Source: an uncultured Bacteroidales bacterium (GTDB lineage Bacteria > Bacteroidota > Bacteroidia > Bacteroidales > UBA4417). Taken from it: a stretch of DNA of 7,405 bases. The DNA is taken from positions 1 through 7,405 of the forward strand of contig CAIXAQ010000922.1 of the NCBI GenBank assembly GCA_903917425.1. Reading direction: 5' to 3'. Below, in pieces: positions 1 to 6,614 of the stretch. The notes beneath the pieces were generated by a model, which saw nothing but the letters and a program-made list of their open reading frames with translations, was not told the origin of the DNA and ran no database searches. Each line of letters begins with the position of its first letter. Positions within the stretch are counted from its first letter, which is position 1. The translations under genes and the position numbers were made by a program.

Positions 1-64
1 GCATTTTGCACACAAGTAATTACTGGGGATTAATATATCGTGGTATTTTTAAGCCAGGAAACCC

Positions 65-72
65 TAACTTTG
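65..72 (+). promoter_or_regulatory. Candidate Bacteroidota -7 promoter box upstream of the porin
   Basis: TAACTTTG matches the Bacteroidota sigma-ABfr -7 consensus TAnnTTTG exactly. A T-run at 46-50 could stand in for the -33 element, but there is no clear TTTG there. Transcription would begin near position 78-80 and leave a leader of about 45 bases before the ATG at 124. That position argues against the upstream GTG at 40 as the start of the porin. Confidence 0.4.
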
Positions 73-123
73 ACCAGTACAAGAATTAAGCAGGATTCAG
101 TTGCAACAGCTAAATATCAGCGT

Positions 124-1329
124 ATGAAAAAAATCATTCTAACTTTTGCGGGGAGCTTTTTATTTATTATCGGATGCCTGTCAGCCCAGGACGAAAAGAA
201 AACCGTATTCGAAATCTCCGGGCAGGTAATGACGGATGTTGGGTTCAATTTTAACCAGGTAAATCCTTTGTACTTCGACGTGATGCGGCCAACCCAATTG
301 CCATCGTACAAAAATGAATATGGCTCAGATGGGAATGTTTTTTTTAGCGTACGGCAGTCGAGTCTGGGTTTTAAGAGTTATACGCCTACCAGGTATGGCG
401 AATTAACGACCCGCTTTACCTTTGATTTATTCGGAGTAGGGGCAGATGCAGGGCGCACTGCATTTCATATGATTTATGCCTACGCCGAATTAGGAATGCT
501 TGGTGTTGGGCATACCTGGAGCTTGTTTTGCGATTTCGACGGTTTCCCAAATATGGTGGAATATTGGGGGCCGGTGGGAATGTCACTCTGTAAAAATGTC
601 CAGGTCCGTTTTATTCCTATGAAGGGTGCCAACCGGCTTGCTTTTGCCTTCGAACGCCCCGGTGCGAGTGCCGACGAAGGGGTTTACCGCGACCGGATTG
701 AGCTATCTGATGTTTCACCAAAATTCAATCTGCCTGATTTAACGGGTGAATTTCGGATAACCAGGGGCTGGGGATACGCTGAATTAGCCGGCGTGGTGCG
801 TAAAATTGAATGGGTTGATCAGGGGAATCAACCGTATGATTTAAGCGGCAAAGCTATAGGCTGGGGATTTAACCTGAGCACCAACCTGAAACTCGGCGCA
901 AAAGATGTATTTGTCGGCCAGGCCATATTTGGACAAGGCATTCAGAATCTAATGAACGATGCTCCTACCGATATCGGGATTCAGAATGATTTCAGTAATG
1001 TTAATTCTCCTGTAAAAGGAGTTGTCTTGCCGCTTTTTAGTTTCGAAACGTATCTGAATCACCAGTGGAACGAAAAATTCAGTAGTTGTATAGGATATTC
1101 TGCCATACATACCGAAAACTCCGACGGACAGCACTCTAACGCATTCCGGGAAGGGAAATATGCAAGCACGAATCTCCTTTTCTATCCAACTCCTGGTATG
1201 ATGGTAGGTGCTGAACTGCAATGGATTAACCGTGAAAATTACAATGACGGATGGAAAGCGTCTGCTACTAAAATTCAAATTTCTTTCAGGTACAGTTTTA
1301 ATCAGGGTTTTTATACACGCGGACGCTAA
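124..1329 (+). CDS. DcaP-like trimeric outer-membrane porin
   Basis: This 401-residue protein resembles the DcaP family of outer-membrane porins, which form trimeric beta-barrels for passive uptake of small, often anionic, solutes. The N-terminus is a signal peptide (MKK, hydrophobic to about residue 19, likely cleavage after SAQ near residue 22). The most family-like stretch is residues 117-152: a YAYAELG strand, then GHTWSLF, FPN and EYWGP, matching the DcaP pattern of an aromatic E/G strand, G-TWS-F and a GP turn. The rest alternates short beta-strands and ends in aromatic-rich strands, as expected of a barrel. The frame is open back to a GTG at 40, but only from 124 is there a signal peptide, so 124 is chosen. 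Cys18 within IIGC looks like a lipobox; a lipidated porin would be unusual, and the later AQ site fits Bacteroidota signal peptidase I better. The substrate is not predictable. The gene seems monocistronic and faces the broken minus-strand gene. Confidence 0.75.
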   Translation: MKKIILTFAGSFLFIIGCLSAQDEKKTVFEISGQVMTDVGFNFNQVNPLYFDVMRPTQLPSYKNEYGSDGNVFFSVRQSSLGFKSYTPTRYGELTTRFTFDLFGVGADAGRTAFHMIYAYAELGMLGVGHTWSLFCDFDGFPNMVEYWGPVGMSLCKNVQVRFIPMKGANRLAFAFERPGASADEGVYRDRIELSDVSPKFNLPDLTGEFRITRGWGYAELAGVVRKIEWVDQGNQPYDLSGKAIGWGFNLSTNLKLGAKDVFVGQAIFGQGIQNLMNDAPTDIGIQNDFSNVNSPVKGVVLPLFSFETYLNHQWNEKFSSCIGYSAIHTENSDGQHSNAFREGKYASTNLLFYPTPGMMVGAELQWINRENYNDGWKASATKIQISFRYSFNQGFYTRGR

Positions 1330-1330
1330 A

Positions 1331-1354
1331 GAAAGCTGGCCGTATTGCTTTTTC
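1331..1354 (+). terminator. Weak hairpin after the porin stop codon
   Basis: GAAAGC at 1331-1336 can pair imperfectly with GCTTTTTC at 1347-1354 (about five pairs and a ten-base loop), directly after the porin stop. The T-run lies partly inside the stem and an A9 run follows at 1360-1368. It could end transcription from both sides of this convergent gap, but the stem is short and this is a low-confidence call. Confidence 0.25.
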
Positions 1355-1381
1355 TGATCAAAAAAAAACGATGTAAAACCT

Positions 1382-1395
1382 TTTGAAATTTCAAA
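1382..1395. repeat. 14-bp perfect palindrome
   Basis: TTTGAAATTTCAAA is identical to its own reverse complement. It lies between two convergent genes, about 50 bases after the porin stop and 80 bases past the end of the broken minus-strand gene. It could be a binding site for a dimeric regulator or a chance AT-rich palindrome. No second copy was noticed in the window. Confidence 0.4.
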
Positions 1396-1475
1396 TCCGA
1401 TCCAATAAGTCCAAAAGAAATGGTGCTTTTTATCGCGAAATCAGAACGATTTTAATTACATCCATAGCCTTTCCC

Positions 1476-1790
1476 TTATTCCGGCATATCCGGTATGTCT
1501 ATTTTCAAATCTCCGGTTCCCTTGGTAAAAGTAATGTTCAAAAGAACGGTGCATATTGATAATGAATCAGTTGGCACAGCCCCGTTGCCTTCAAGGAATA
1601 GTATTTTCTTTAAACCAGCCTGTAATTCTGGCAATTTACACTCATCAACTTCAAGTACAAGGCTAAGCGAAATATCCGAAAACCGCTGAAAATTTATTAT
1701 CGTCGGTTATCTATCTGCAATACCGGCTATTTCATCAATTGCCTTCAGCCTGTCGTCCCTGCTTATTCCCGACCAGAAATAGCTTTTCAT
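1476..1790 (-). pseudogene. Small cytoplasmic protein gene broken by an in-frame TAA
   Basis: Read on the minus strand from the ATG at 1790, 27 codons (beginning MKSYFWSGISRDDR) are followed by a TAA at 1709-1707. Reading then continues in the same frame for 76 more codons to a TAA at 1478-1476. The second part (IINFQRFSDISLSLVLEV near its start, NITFTKGTGDLKIDIPDMPE at the end) has protein-like alternation of hydrophobic and charged residues and no further stop. Its style recalls a family of roughly 100-residue uncharacterised Bacteroidota proteins that begin with a K-YFWSGI-like motif and end with a KGTG-LKIE-P-like motif; that recognition is from memory. There is no signal peptide or membrane segment, so the product would be cytoplasmic. 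No good start codon follows the stop, so the larger part is probably untranslated. A substitution such as TAT to TAA, a sequencing error or readthrough could explain it; a simple nonsense mutation is preferred. Function unknown. Confidence 0.6.
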
Positions 1791-1826
1791 AAATCAAGAG
1801 TATGGTAAACGATCTGTCAATTCTGT

Positions 1827-1834
1827 CAAAAATA
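1827..1834 (-). promoter_or_regulatory. Possible -7 box for the broken minus-strand gene
   Basis: On the minus strand this reads TATTTTTG, matching TAnnTTTG, 37 bases before the ATG at 1790. No TTTG is found at the expected -33 distance, so support is thin in this AT-rich stretch. Confidence 0.25.
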
Positions 1835-1863
1835 CTACTAAAAATGCTGCATAGTATCACCTG

Positions 1864-1903
1864 TTCTCAATTTTTCGGAGAATCGGGGCAAATCAAAACC
1901 CCC
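1864..1903. other. Two weak tandem hairpins in the divergent intergenic region
   Basis: TTCTC (1864-1868) can pair with GAGAA (1878-1882), and two bases later GGGG (1885-1888) can pair with the C-run at 1899-1903. Both stems are only 4-5 bp. They lie upstream of the candidate rightward promoter at 1983-1990, so they would not be in that transcript. On the other strand they could sit in a longer leader of the broken gene. No known riboswitch pattern was recognised. The remainder of 1791-2026 is AT-rich and shows no convincing gene. Confidence 0.25.
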
Positions 1904-1982
1904 TTCCGTCGAGCGATATTTTCCTCTCATTTTTGCAATATATATCATCGAATTTTCCTCATTATATATTGAATAACTATTA

Positions 1983-1990
1983 TACATTTG
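1983..1990 (+). promoter_or_regulatory. Candidate Bacteroidota promoter for the rightward gene cluster
   Basis: TACATTTG matches the TAnnTTTG -7 consensus exactly and lies 36 bases before the ATG at 2027, giving a leader of about 30 bases. The -33 element is poor: the nearest candidates are a TTTTC at 1953-1957, somewhat too far, and a TTG at 1969-1971, too close. No comparable box was seen before the later genes in the cluster, so this could drive all of them. Confidence 0.45.
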
Positions 1991-2026
1991 CACTGGATAT
2001 GAAACCACCATCATATCGAAATTACT

Positions 2027-2767
2027 ATGCATTATTATATTGGCATTGATGACACGGATAACCTCGAGAGCAGGGGAACCGGCCACCGTGCCCGTCAACT
2101 TGGGATCATGCTCGAAGCAGCAGAAATTGCCCGGCTGATCTGCATTACGCGTCACCAATTGCTCGTACATAAAGATATTCCGTACACTTCGCATAACAGT
2201 TCGGCTTGCCTTCTGATGGAATGTGATCCTGCAAAAGAAGAAGAACTTACCGCTTTCTGCCGCGATTTCCTGCTCAGGGAATCGGCTCCGGGCTCTGATG
2301 CCGGTTTATGCATTGCGGCGGCAACTGCAATAAATCACACTATTGAAAACTGGGGAACGAATGCTAAGAAAATAGTTCTTGATAAACCACTGGCGCATGA
2401 ACTGGCAAACTTTCACAATATTTTTCTAGAAGGACTTACCGGGGAAAAGATTGGTGTTATCGGTGCATTGGCTGCTATCGGGCTGCGTCATGCAGGCAAT
2501 GACGGACGGGTACTTTGGCTGCCTTTGCTGAGAGAGACTGAGGGCATTTTCACATCTGCAGAGTTGAAAAACCGGCTCACTGTTGACCGGATTACTACAA
2601 AGGAGGGAACCGAAATCCATAATGAAGATACAATTCGGGCAGACAACTGGATCAGGCCGGTTATGCGAGAGAATAAAATTACATTGATTGTTGAAAAATC
2701 TGAAGATGATGGACAATATAAATGGCAACATGTACCAAAAGAATACATCAAAAGCATTTCAAATTGA
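2027..2767 (+). CDS. TiaS-like protein (short bacterial homologue of tRNA-Ile2 agmatinylcytidine synthetase)
   Basis: This 246-residue soluble protein resembles the N-terminal half of archaeal TiaS, the ATP-dependent enzyme that attaches agmatine to C34 of tRNA-Ile2. Visible matches are GIDDTDN at residues 6-12 (TiaS begins with an IG-DDTDS motif whose aspartates lie in the ATP-using kinase domain), a DIPYTSHNSSACL segment at 50-62 placed like the NPNVPWKTRGNGA motif of TiaS, GSDAGL at 89-94, and GVIGALAAIG at 143-152, as in the ferredoxin-like agmatine-binding domain. TiaS is about 420 residues; its C-terminal OB-fold and zinc ribbon, which handle tRNA, are absent here. Bacteria normally make lysidine with TilS at this position, so tRNA modification is unlikely. 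I infer an ATP-dependent modification of a small amine or a related compound. The ATG at 2027 places the IGIDDTD strand at the very N-terminus, as in the family. First gene of the rightward cluster. Confidence 0.65.
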   Translation: MHYYIGIDDTDNLESRGTGHRARQLGIMLEAAEIARLICITRHQLLVHKDIPYTSHNSSACLLMECDPAKEEELTAFCRDFLLRESAPGSDAGLCIAAATAINHTIENWGTNAKKIVLDKPLAHELANFHNIFLEGLTGEKIGVIGALAAIGLRHAGNDGRVLWLPLLRETEGIFTSAELKNRLTVDRITTKEGTEIHNEDTIRADNWIRPVMRENKITLIVEKSEDDGQYKWQHVPKEYIKSISN

Positions 2768-3266
2768 AAGCACAAATGACCTTATAAAAATAGGGCTATT
2801 ACTGTTACTGGGCTTTTTCGCAGTTGTGCTTAGATCGCGCGTTAATATTCCGCTGAAAATCCCGGGACATCATGGCTTTGAATTTATGCTTTTATTTATG
2901 GCTGGGAAATCACTGAGCCGTCAGCGGTATGCCATGTCAATTTCATCGATAGGTGCCTCAGCCTCAGCATTTTTGCCATTGTTTCATTTCGGAAATGCAT
3001 TTATGCCTTTCACCCTGCTGCTGCCCGGCATTATCGGTGACCTTATAATTAACAAAACCGGCAAACATAATTTACTGTATATTGCTATTGCAGGTGGTTT
3101 GGCTTACTCGTCCATTCCTCTTACGCGCCAGATAATTATGATGGTTACCGGAATTCCTTTTGGCTCGTTGCTTACGGGGCTTTTGTATCCTTTTGCACTT
3201 CATTTTATTTTCGGTGCATTGGGATCTGCTGCCGGCGCGGGTATTTTCGGCAGATTCGCAAAGTAA
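2730..3266 (+). CDS. Integral membrane protein resembling an ECF-transporter S component
   Basis: The protein has 178 residues if translation begins at the ATG at 2730, giving a 38-base overlap with the upstream gene. ATGs at 2688, 2706 and 2709 are also in frame but would lengthen the overlap and add only a polar tail. Hydrophobic segments lie near residues 18-35, 48-60, 67-85, 92-108, 114-132 and 146-172 (perhaps two passes). This count, the size, a PGHHGFEFM loop and small-residue-rich helices (SSIGASASA, GALGSAAGAG) resemble substrate-binding S components of energy-coupling-factor vitamin and metal transporters. No ATPase or T component is encoded nearby, but group II ECF modules are shared and sit elsewhere in genomes. 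It acts in the inner membrane. The overlap suggests translational coupling with the TiaS-like protein, so the imported compound may be that enzyme's substrate. The family assignment is by general likeness only; another small permease or an uncharacterised membrane protein is possible. Confidence 0.55.
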   Translation: MYQKNTSKAFQIESTNDLIKIGLLLLLGFFAVVLRSRVNIPLKIPGHHGFEFMLLFMAGKSLSRQRYAMSISSIGASASAFLPLFHFGNAFMPFTLLLPGIIGDLIINKTGKHNLLYIAIAGGLAYSSIPLTRQIIMMVTGIPFGSLLTGLLYPFALHFIFGALGSAAGAGIFGRFAK

Positions 3267-3310
3267 ATCCTGAAAAAGAAACCTGATCCCGAAACTGTCT
3301 TGCCCTCGTT

Positions 3311-4243
3311 ATGATTCAATATTCATATCCTTCTTCAGCTTTTACCAAAATCATCATTTCCCTTTTTGTAATGCTGATGTTTGTGTTTTCGTGCAAGAAA
3401 GATAACGACAAGAAACCTCCGACACTTAATCTAATCTCCGAAAGTGGATTTATTGCAGACTCAACTGTAGTTGCTATAGGATTTCCTTACAGAATTGGCA
3501 TTACTGCCGGAAAAGGCGATGCTGCCATCACCAACCTGGTTGTAACGCTTACTACTGAAAACGGCATGGAAACTGCCCTCGACAGTGGAATGTATTCATC
3601 TGATTTCAGTTATATTAGGAATGTTTCCTATGGAGCTTCAAAGTTCGAAAAATGGTCATTTACACTCCGTGATAAGAACGGAAAATCGGCAAGCACTTCA
3701 ATTACTGTTTTGAAAGATTTAACCTCAGCTTTTGGACCTATAACTACCTATTCGTCCGTAAAATTATCTGCTCAGGATGATGCTGCAGGAAATTCCTTTT
3801 TCTCAGTTGCCAGTGGTAATTTATACACGGAACAAAATGCGGAAGCAAATCAGTCAGATATAAATATCATCACGTATTATGGTGATTTACTGGCACCTTC
3901 AACCGAATTCACTTTATCATCGCCGGGCGAAAGTGATGTAGCCACTTTCTATCCTATGATTGCAAACTGGGCTATCCCAAAAAATGAAACACGATATAAA
4001 CCTGACAGCCTGAGCATTCCGCAAATAGTATTTGATGCCGCATATAACGATAGTATAATAATTACCAATTATACTTCGGCTACCATTGGAAAACGGAAGT
4101 TTAAAACAGTACGTGCGGGGTATGTAATTCCATTCCAGGTAACTATTGGTCCATCATCAGGGAAAAGAGGTCTTATAAAGATTAAATCCATCCAGGAAGG
4201 AACCGGCGGACACATTATTGCAGATATAAAAGTTCAGAAATAA
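3311..4243 (+). CDS. Lipoprotein of unknown family, probably surface-exposed
   Basis: A 310-residue lipoprotein. The signal peptide has a lysine at 13, a hydrophobic core at 14-26 and a lipobox FVFSC with the lipidated cysteine at residue 28. The mature N-terminus CKKDNDKKPP is charged and contains aspartates, partly like Bacteroidota lipoprotein export signals that lead to the cell surface. Residues about 37-136 form an Ig/cadherin-like beta-sandwich by pattern (PPTLNLISESG, a closing strand SASTSITVLKD). Residues about 139-310 form a second beta-rich domain with an SFFSVASGNLYTE segment, a DINIITYYGD strand, a KNETRY turn and a closing strand IIADIKVQK. I do not recognise either domain as a named family. 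The gene ends 4 bases before the TonB-dependent receptor, so the two are surely co-transcribed, and the lipoprotein is likely a substrate-capturing or lid partner of that receptor. This is inference from position. Confidence 0.7.
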   Translation: MIQYSYPSSAFTKIIISLFVMLMFVFSCKKDNDKKPPTLNLISESGFIADSTVVAIGFPYRIGITAGKGDAAITNLVVTLTTENGMETALDSGMYSSDFSYIRNVSYGASKFEKWSFTLRDKNGKSASTSITVLKDLTSAFGPITTYSSVKLSAQDDAAGNSFFSVASGNLYTEQNAEANQSDINIITYYGDLLAPSTEFTLSSPGESDVATFYPMIANWAIPKNETRYKPDSLSIPQIVFDAAYNDSIIITNYTSATIGKRKFKTVRAGYVIPFQVTIGPSSGKRGLIKIKSIQEGTGGHIIADIKVQK

Positions 4244-4247
4244 ACCT

Positions 4248-6557
4248 ATGACAGCATTAAAATTTTTTCTGCTTATACTGCTGCTTATGCCTGTGTACAT
4301 TTATGCACAGGAAATAAAAGGGTTTGTTTATGAAAACAATGGTAATGTACCTATTAGCACCGCTAACCTGCTTATTTCCGGAACCAGCCTTGGTACAGTT
4401 TCGGGTAACGATGGAAGTTTTACGTTAAAAATTCAGAAGTCAGGGCAGGTTAGACTTGTCGTTTCACATATCAGTTATACAACCACAACACAAACACTGA
4501 ATGTTCCTGTTTCAGGATTAAAGAATATAATTATCAGGCTTGATCTGAAAACATCCGAAATGGCTGAAACCGTTATTACCGCTACCCGAACCAGTAAAAA
4601 GATCAATGAACTTCCTTCTTCGGTAAGACTTATAACGGCTGAACAAATTAAGGAAATGCCCTCAACCGCCATCGATGATCTTCTGCGCACCGAAGCCGGA
4701 ATTAATGTTGACCGGAAAAACGGAATATTTTCGAAAAACGCATCCGTAAATATGCGCGGGCTCAACAGTTCGGCGCGAACCCTGGTAATGCTCGATGGTG
4801 TTCCACTCAATAAAGCAGATGGTGGAGGCGTTAACTGGAACCGTGTAAATACTGAAAGTGTCGACAGGGTGGAAGTTGTAAAAGGTCCGGGTTCAGCCAT
4901 GTATGGAGGCAATGCAATGGGTGGGGTTATTAATATAATCACAAAAGATATACAGGCTGAACCGGCTGGGAGTGTAAAAGTTTCGCTCGGTTCGTGCAAT
5001 ACACAAGGAGCACAGGCATGGTTGAGCGGTCGCACCAAAAAACTTCCAAAACTGGGCTGGAGCATCAACTCTTTCTACAGGCGCGGCGACGGGTATATTA
5101 TTGCGCCCGAAGATCAACGCGACAGCACCGATGTGAAAACCTACCTATGGGAATACAATGTGGGCGGCAAACTGGCTTATAACATCAATGAAAACAGTAA
5201 GTTGGAAGTCGGTTATACTTATTTTGACGATAAAACCGGCGATGGAACCCGGGTTTATGATCCTGAAGGCGGATATTATAAGTACCGCACAAATCATGCA
5301 TATGCAACCTATCATGGATATATTGGCAAAACCCAGATCACGGCCAACGCCTATATGCAACTCGAAAACTATATGAACCAGAAGGAGCAGTTAAAAACCG
5401 AAAAAACTCCGCCTTATGCAATTACCCAATATGTGCTTTATCTCACTGATTCGCACCGGAATGACGGTGGAATGTGGCTATCTGCAACCGTAAAAGCTGG
5501 CACAAATCATAAATTCACATATGGCAGCGATATCAGGTTAAGTGGTGCTGATGCATCTGATATCTATTTCACCTCCACGGATACCATTAACAATAAGGGG
5601 AAAATGAACGCAATCGCTGTTTTTGTGCAGGATGAGTTCAGTATGTTGAATAACCGGTTTAAAATAGTAGCCGGTGCAAGAGCTGATGCTGTTTTCTTCA
5701 GCGATGCATCATTTACCATTGCAGCACCATCGGTTACCAACAGTTATATGATGGAATATACAGGAGCTTATGAAGATAAAAGCTGGCTTGCTGTTAGTCC
5801 CAAACTAGGTGCCCGTTACGACCTTAATCATTCCAATTCTGTGTATGTAAATTATGCGGCAGGTTTCAGGCCCGGCACACTTGATGATATGTGCCGCAGT
5901 GGTAGTATTTCGAAAGGGTTTAAGCTGGCAAATCCCGAACTGGAACCGGAGCATCTCCATAACGTTGAAGCCGGTGGCTTTTTTGTTATCAATAAATATT
6001 TCAAGGTTGAGCCGTCGGTTTATTATTCGCTGGGTAACCAGTTTCAATATTTTGTAGGAACAGGCGACACAGTCTACTCCACTTCAAGTCCCAAAGCAAT
6101 TCTTAAGCGTGAAAATGTAAGTAAGGCGGCCGTAACCGGAATTGAAGCTACATTGCGGGTAAATCCCGGAAAATCACTTGAGCTTACTTTCACCTATGCC
6201 TATAATCATTCGGTGATCAAATCATTCGATACCGTTCAGTTTGTTGCTAAAGATCTTTCCGGCAAGTTCCTGATGGAAGTTCCTAAAAACCGGTTTACCA
6301 CCATGCTTAACTGGAAAAACAAGTATTTTAACAGTATGCTGGTTTATGAATACACCGGCTCTTTGTATACTGATGATGAAAACCTGGTGGAAATGCCTGC
6401 ATATTACCGCTTTGATGCAAAAATATCACATGTTTTTGCCCGCTATTACTCGCTTTCACTTACCATTCAGAACCTCACCAACAACATTTATACCGATAAC
6501 AAAGGCAATCTTGGTATCAGCCGGTTTATTATGCTTGAAGCGGGTTACAGGTTCTGA
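4248..6557 (+). CDS. TonB-dependent outer-membrane receptor
   Basis: A 769-residue receptor for active uptake across the outer membrane, powered by TonB-ExbBD. In order it shows a signal peptide (residues 1-20, cleavage before QE), a carboxypeptidase-regulatory-like beta-sandwich at about 22-102 (IKGFVYENNG, GTSLGTVSGNDGSFTLKI), a TonB-box-like segment AETVITAT at 106-113, and a plug domain at about 116-235 (NELPSSVRLITAEQI, LLRTEAGINV, MRGLNSSARTLVMLDGVPLN, VVKGPGSAMYGGNAMGG). The rest is the 22-stranded barrel, with the ELEPEHLHNVEAG motif typical of the late barrel and a final strand ending in GYRF. Length and domain order are complete. The style is that of siderophore, vitamin B12 or metal receptors (FepA/BtuB/CirA-like); it is not a SusC type, lacking the SusC plug signature and a SusD neighbour. 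The substrate is not readable. The 4-base gap to the lipoprotein indicates an operon. Confidence 0.9.
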   Translation: MTALKFFLLILLLMPVYIYAQEIKGFVYENNGNVPISTANLLISGTSLGTVSGNDGSFTLKIQKSGQVRLVVSHISYTTTTQTLNVPVSGLKNIIIRLDLKTSEMAETVITATRTSKKINELPSSVRLITAEQIKEMPSTAIDDLLRTEAGINVDRKNGIFSKNASVNMRGLNSSARTLVMLDGVPLNKADGGGVNWNRVNTESVDRVEVVKGPGSAMYGGNAMGGVINIITKDIQAEPAGSVKVSLGSCNTQGAQAWLSGRTKKLPKLGWSINSFYRRGDGYIIAPEDQRDSTDVKTYLWEYNVGGKLAYNINENSKLEVGYTYFDDKTGDGTRVYDPEGGYYKYRTNHAYATYHGYIGKTQITANAYMQLENYMNQKEQLKTEKTPPYAITQYVLYLTDSHRNDGGMWLSATVKAGTNHKFTYGSDIRLSGADASDIYFTSTDTINNKGKMNAIAVFVQDEFSMLNNRFKIVAGARADAVFFSDASFTIAAPSVTNSYMMEYTGAYEDKSWLAVSPKLGARYDLNHSNSVYVNYAAGFRPGTLDDMCRSGSISKGFKLANPELEPEHLHNVEAGGFFVINKYFKVEPSVYYSLGNQFQYFVGTGDTVYSTSSPKAILKRENVSKAAVTGIEATLRVNPGKSLELTFTYAYNHSVIKSFDTVQFVAKDLSGKFLMEVPKNRFTTMLNWKNKYFNSMLVYEYTGSLYTDDENLVEMPAYYRFDAKISHVFARYYSLSLTIQNLTNNIYTDNKGNLGISRFIMLEAGYRF

Positions 6558-6614
6558 CAAAATAGTCAAAAATCATATCAAAACTAAAAATAACTAATCC
6601 AAAAAATCACTCTA
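6558..6614 (+). promoter_or_regulatory. A-rich leader between receptor and secreted protein
   Basis: This 57-base gap is strongly A-rich, has no terminator-like hairpin and no TAnnTTTG box, so the secreted protein is probably read through from the receptor gene. A-rich sequence just before the start codon, in place of a Shine-Dalgarno, is typical of well-translated Bacteroidota genes. Confidence 0.35.

Noticed and set aside
40..123. GTG start extending the porin by 28 residues
   Set aside because: The extension puts a polar stretch before a textbook signal peptide, and the candidate promoter at 65-72 lies inside it; the ATG at 124 fits better.
1495..1689. 64-residue plus-strand frame
   Set aside because: It is the antisense shadow of the broken minus-strand gene, which has far more protein-like composition.
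1802..1972. Plus-strand frame of about 55 codons in the intergenic region
   Set aside because: Composition is not protein-like, it has no ribosome-binding or promoter signal, and it covers the two hairpins.
1838..2194. 118-residue minus-strand frame
   Set aside because: It overlaps the start of the TiaS-like gene and the promoter box on the other strand, and its first half is the antisense of a conserved coding region. Its last 49 codons (starting at 1987) look mildly protein-like but no family was recognised.
3267..3310. Separate promoter or terminator before the lipoprotein
   Set aside because: No TAnnTTTG box and no stable hairpin were seen in these 44 bases, so read-through from upstream is more likely.
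4475..5068. 197-residue minus-strand frame inside the receptor gene
   Set aside because: It lies entirely within the conserved plug-domain coding region, is rich in Ser, Thr and Pro as antisense frames often are, and shows no recognisable motif.
5145..6597. Several 65-85-residue frames on both strands within and just past the receptor gene
   Set aside because: All are shadows of the receptor barrel coding sequence in other frames.
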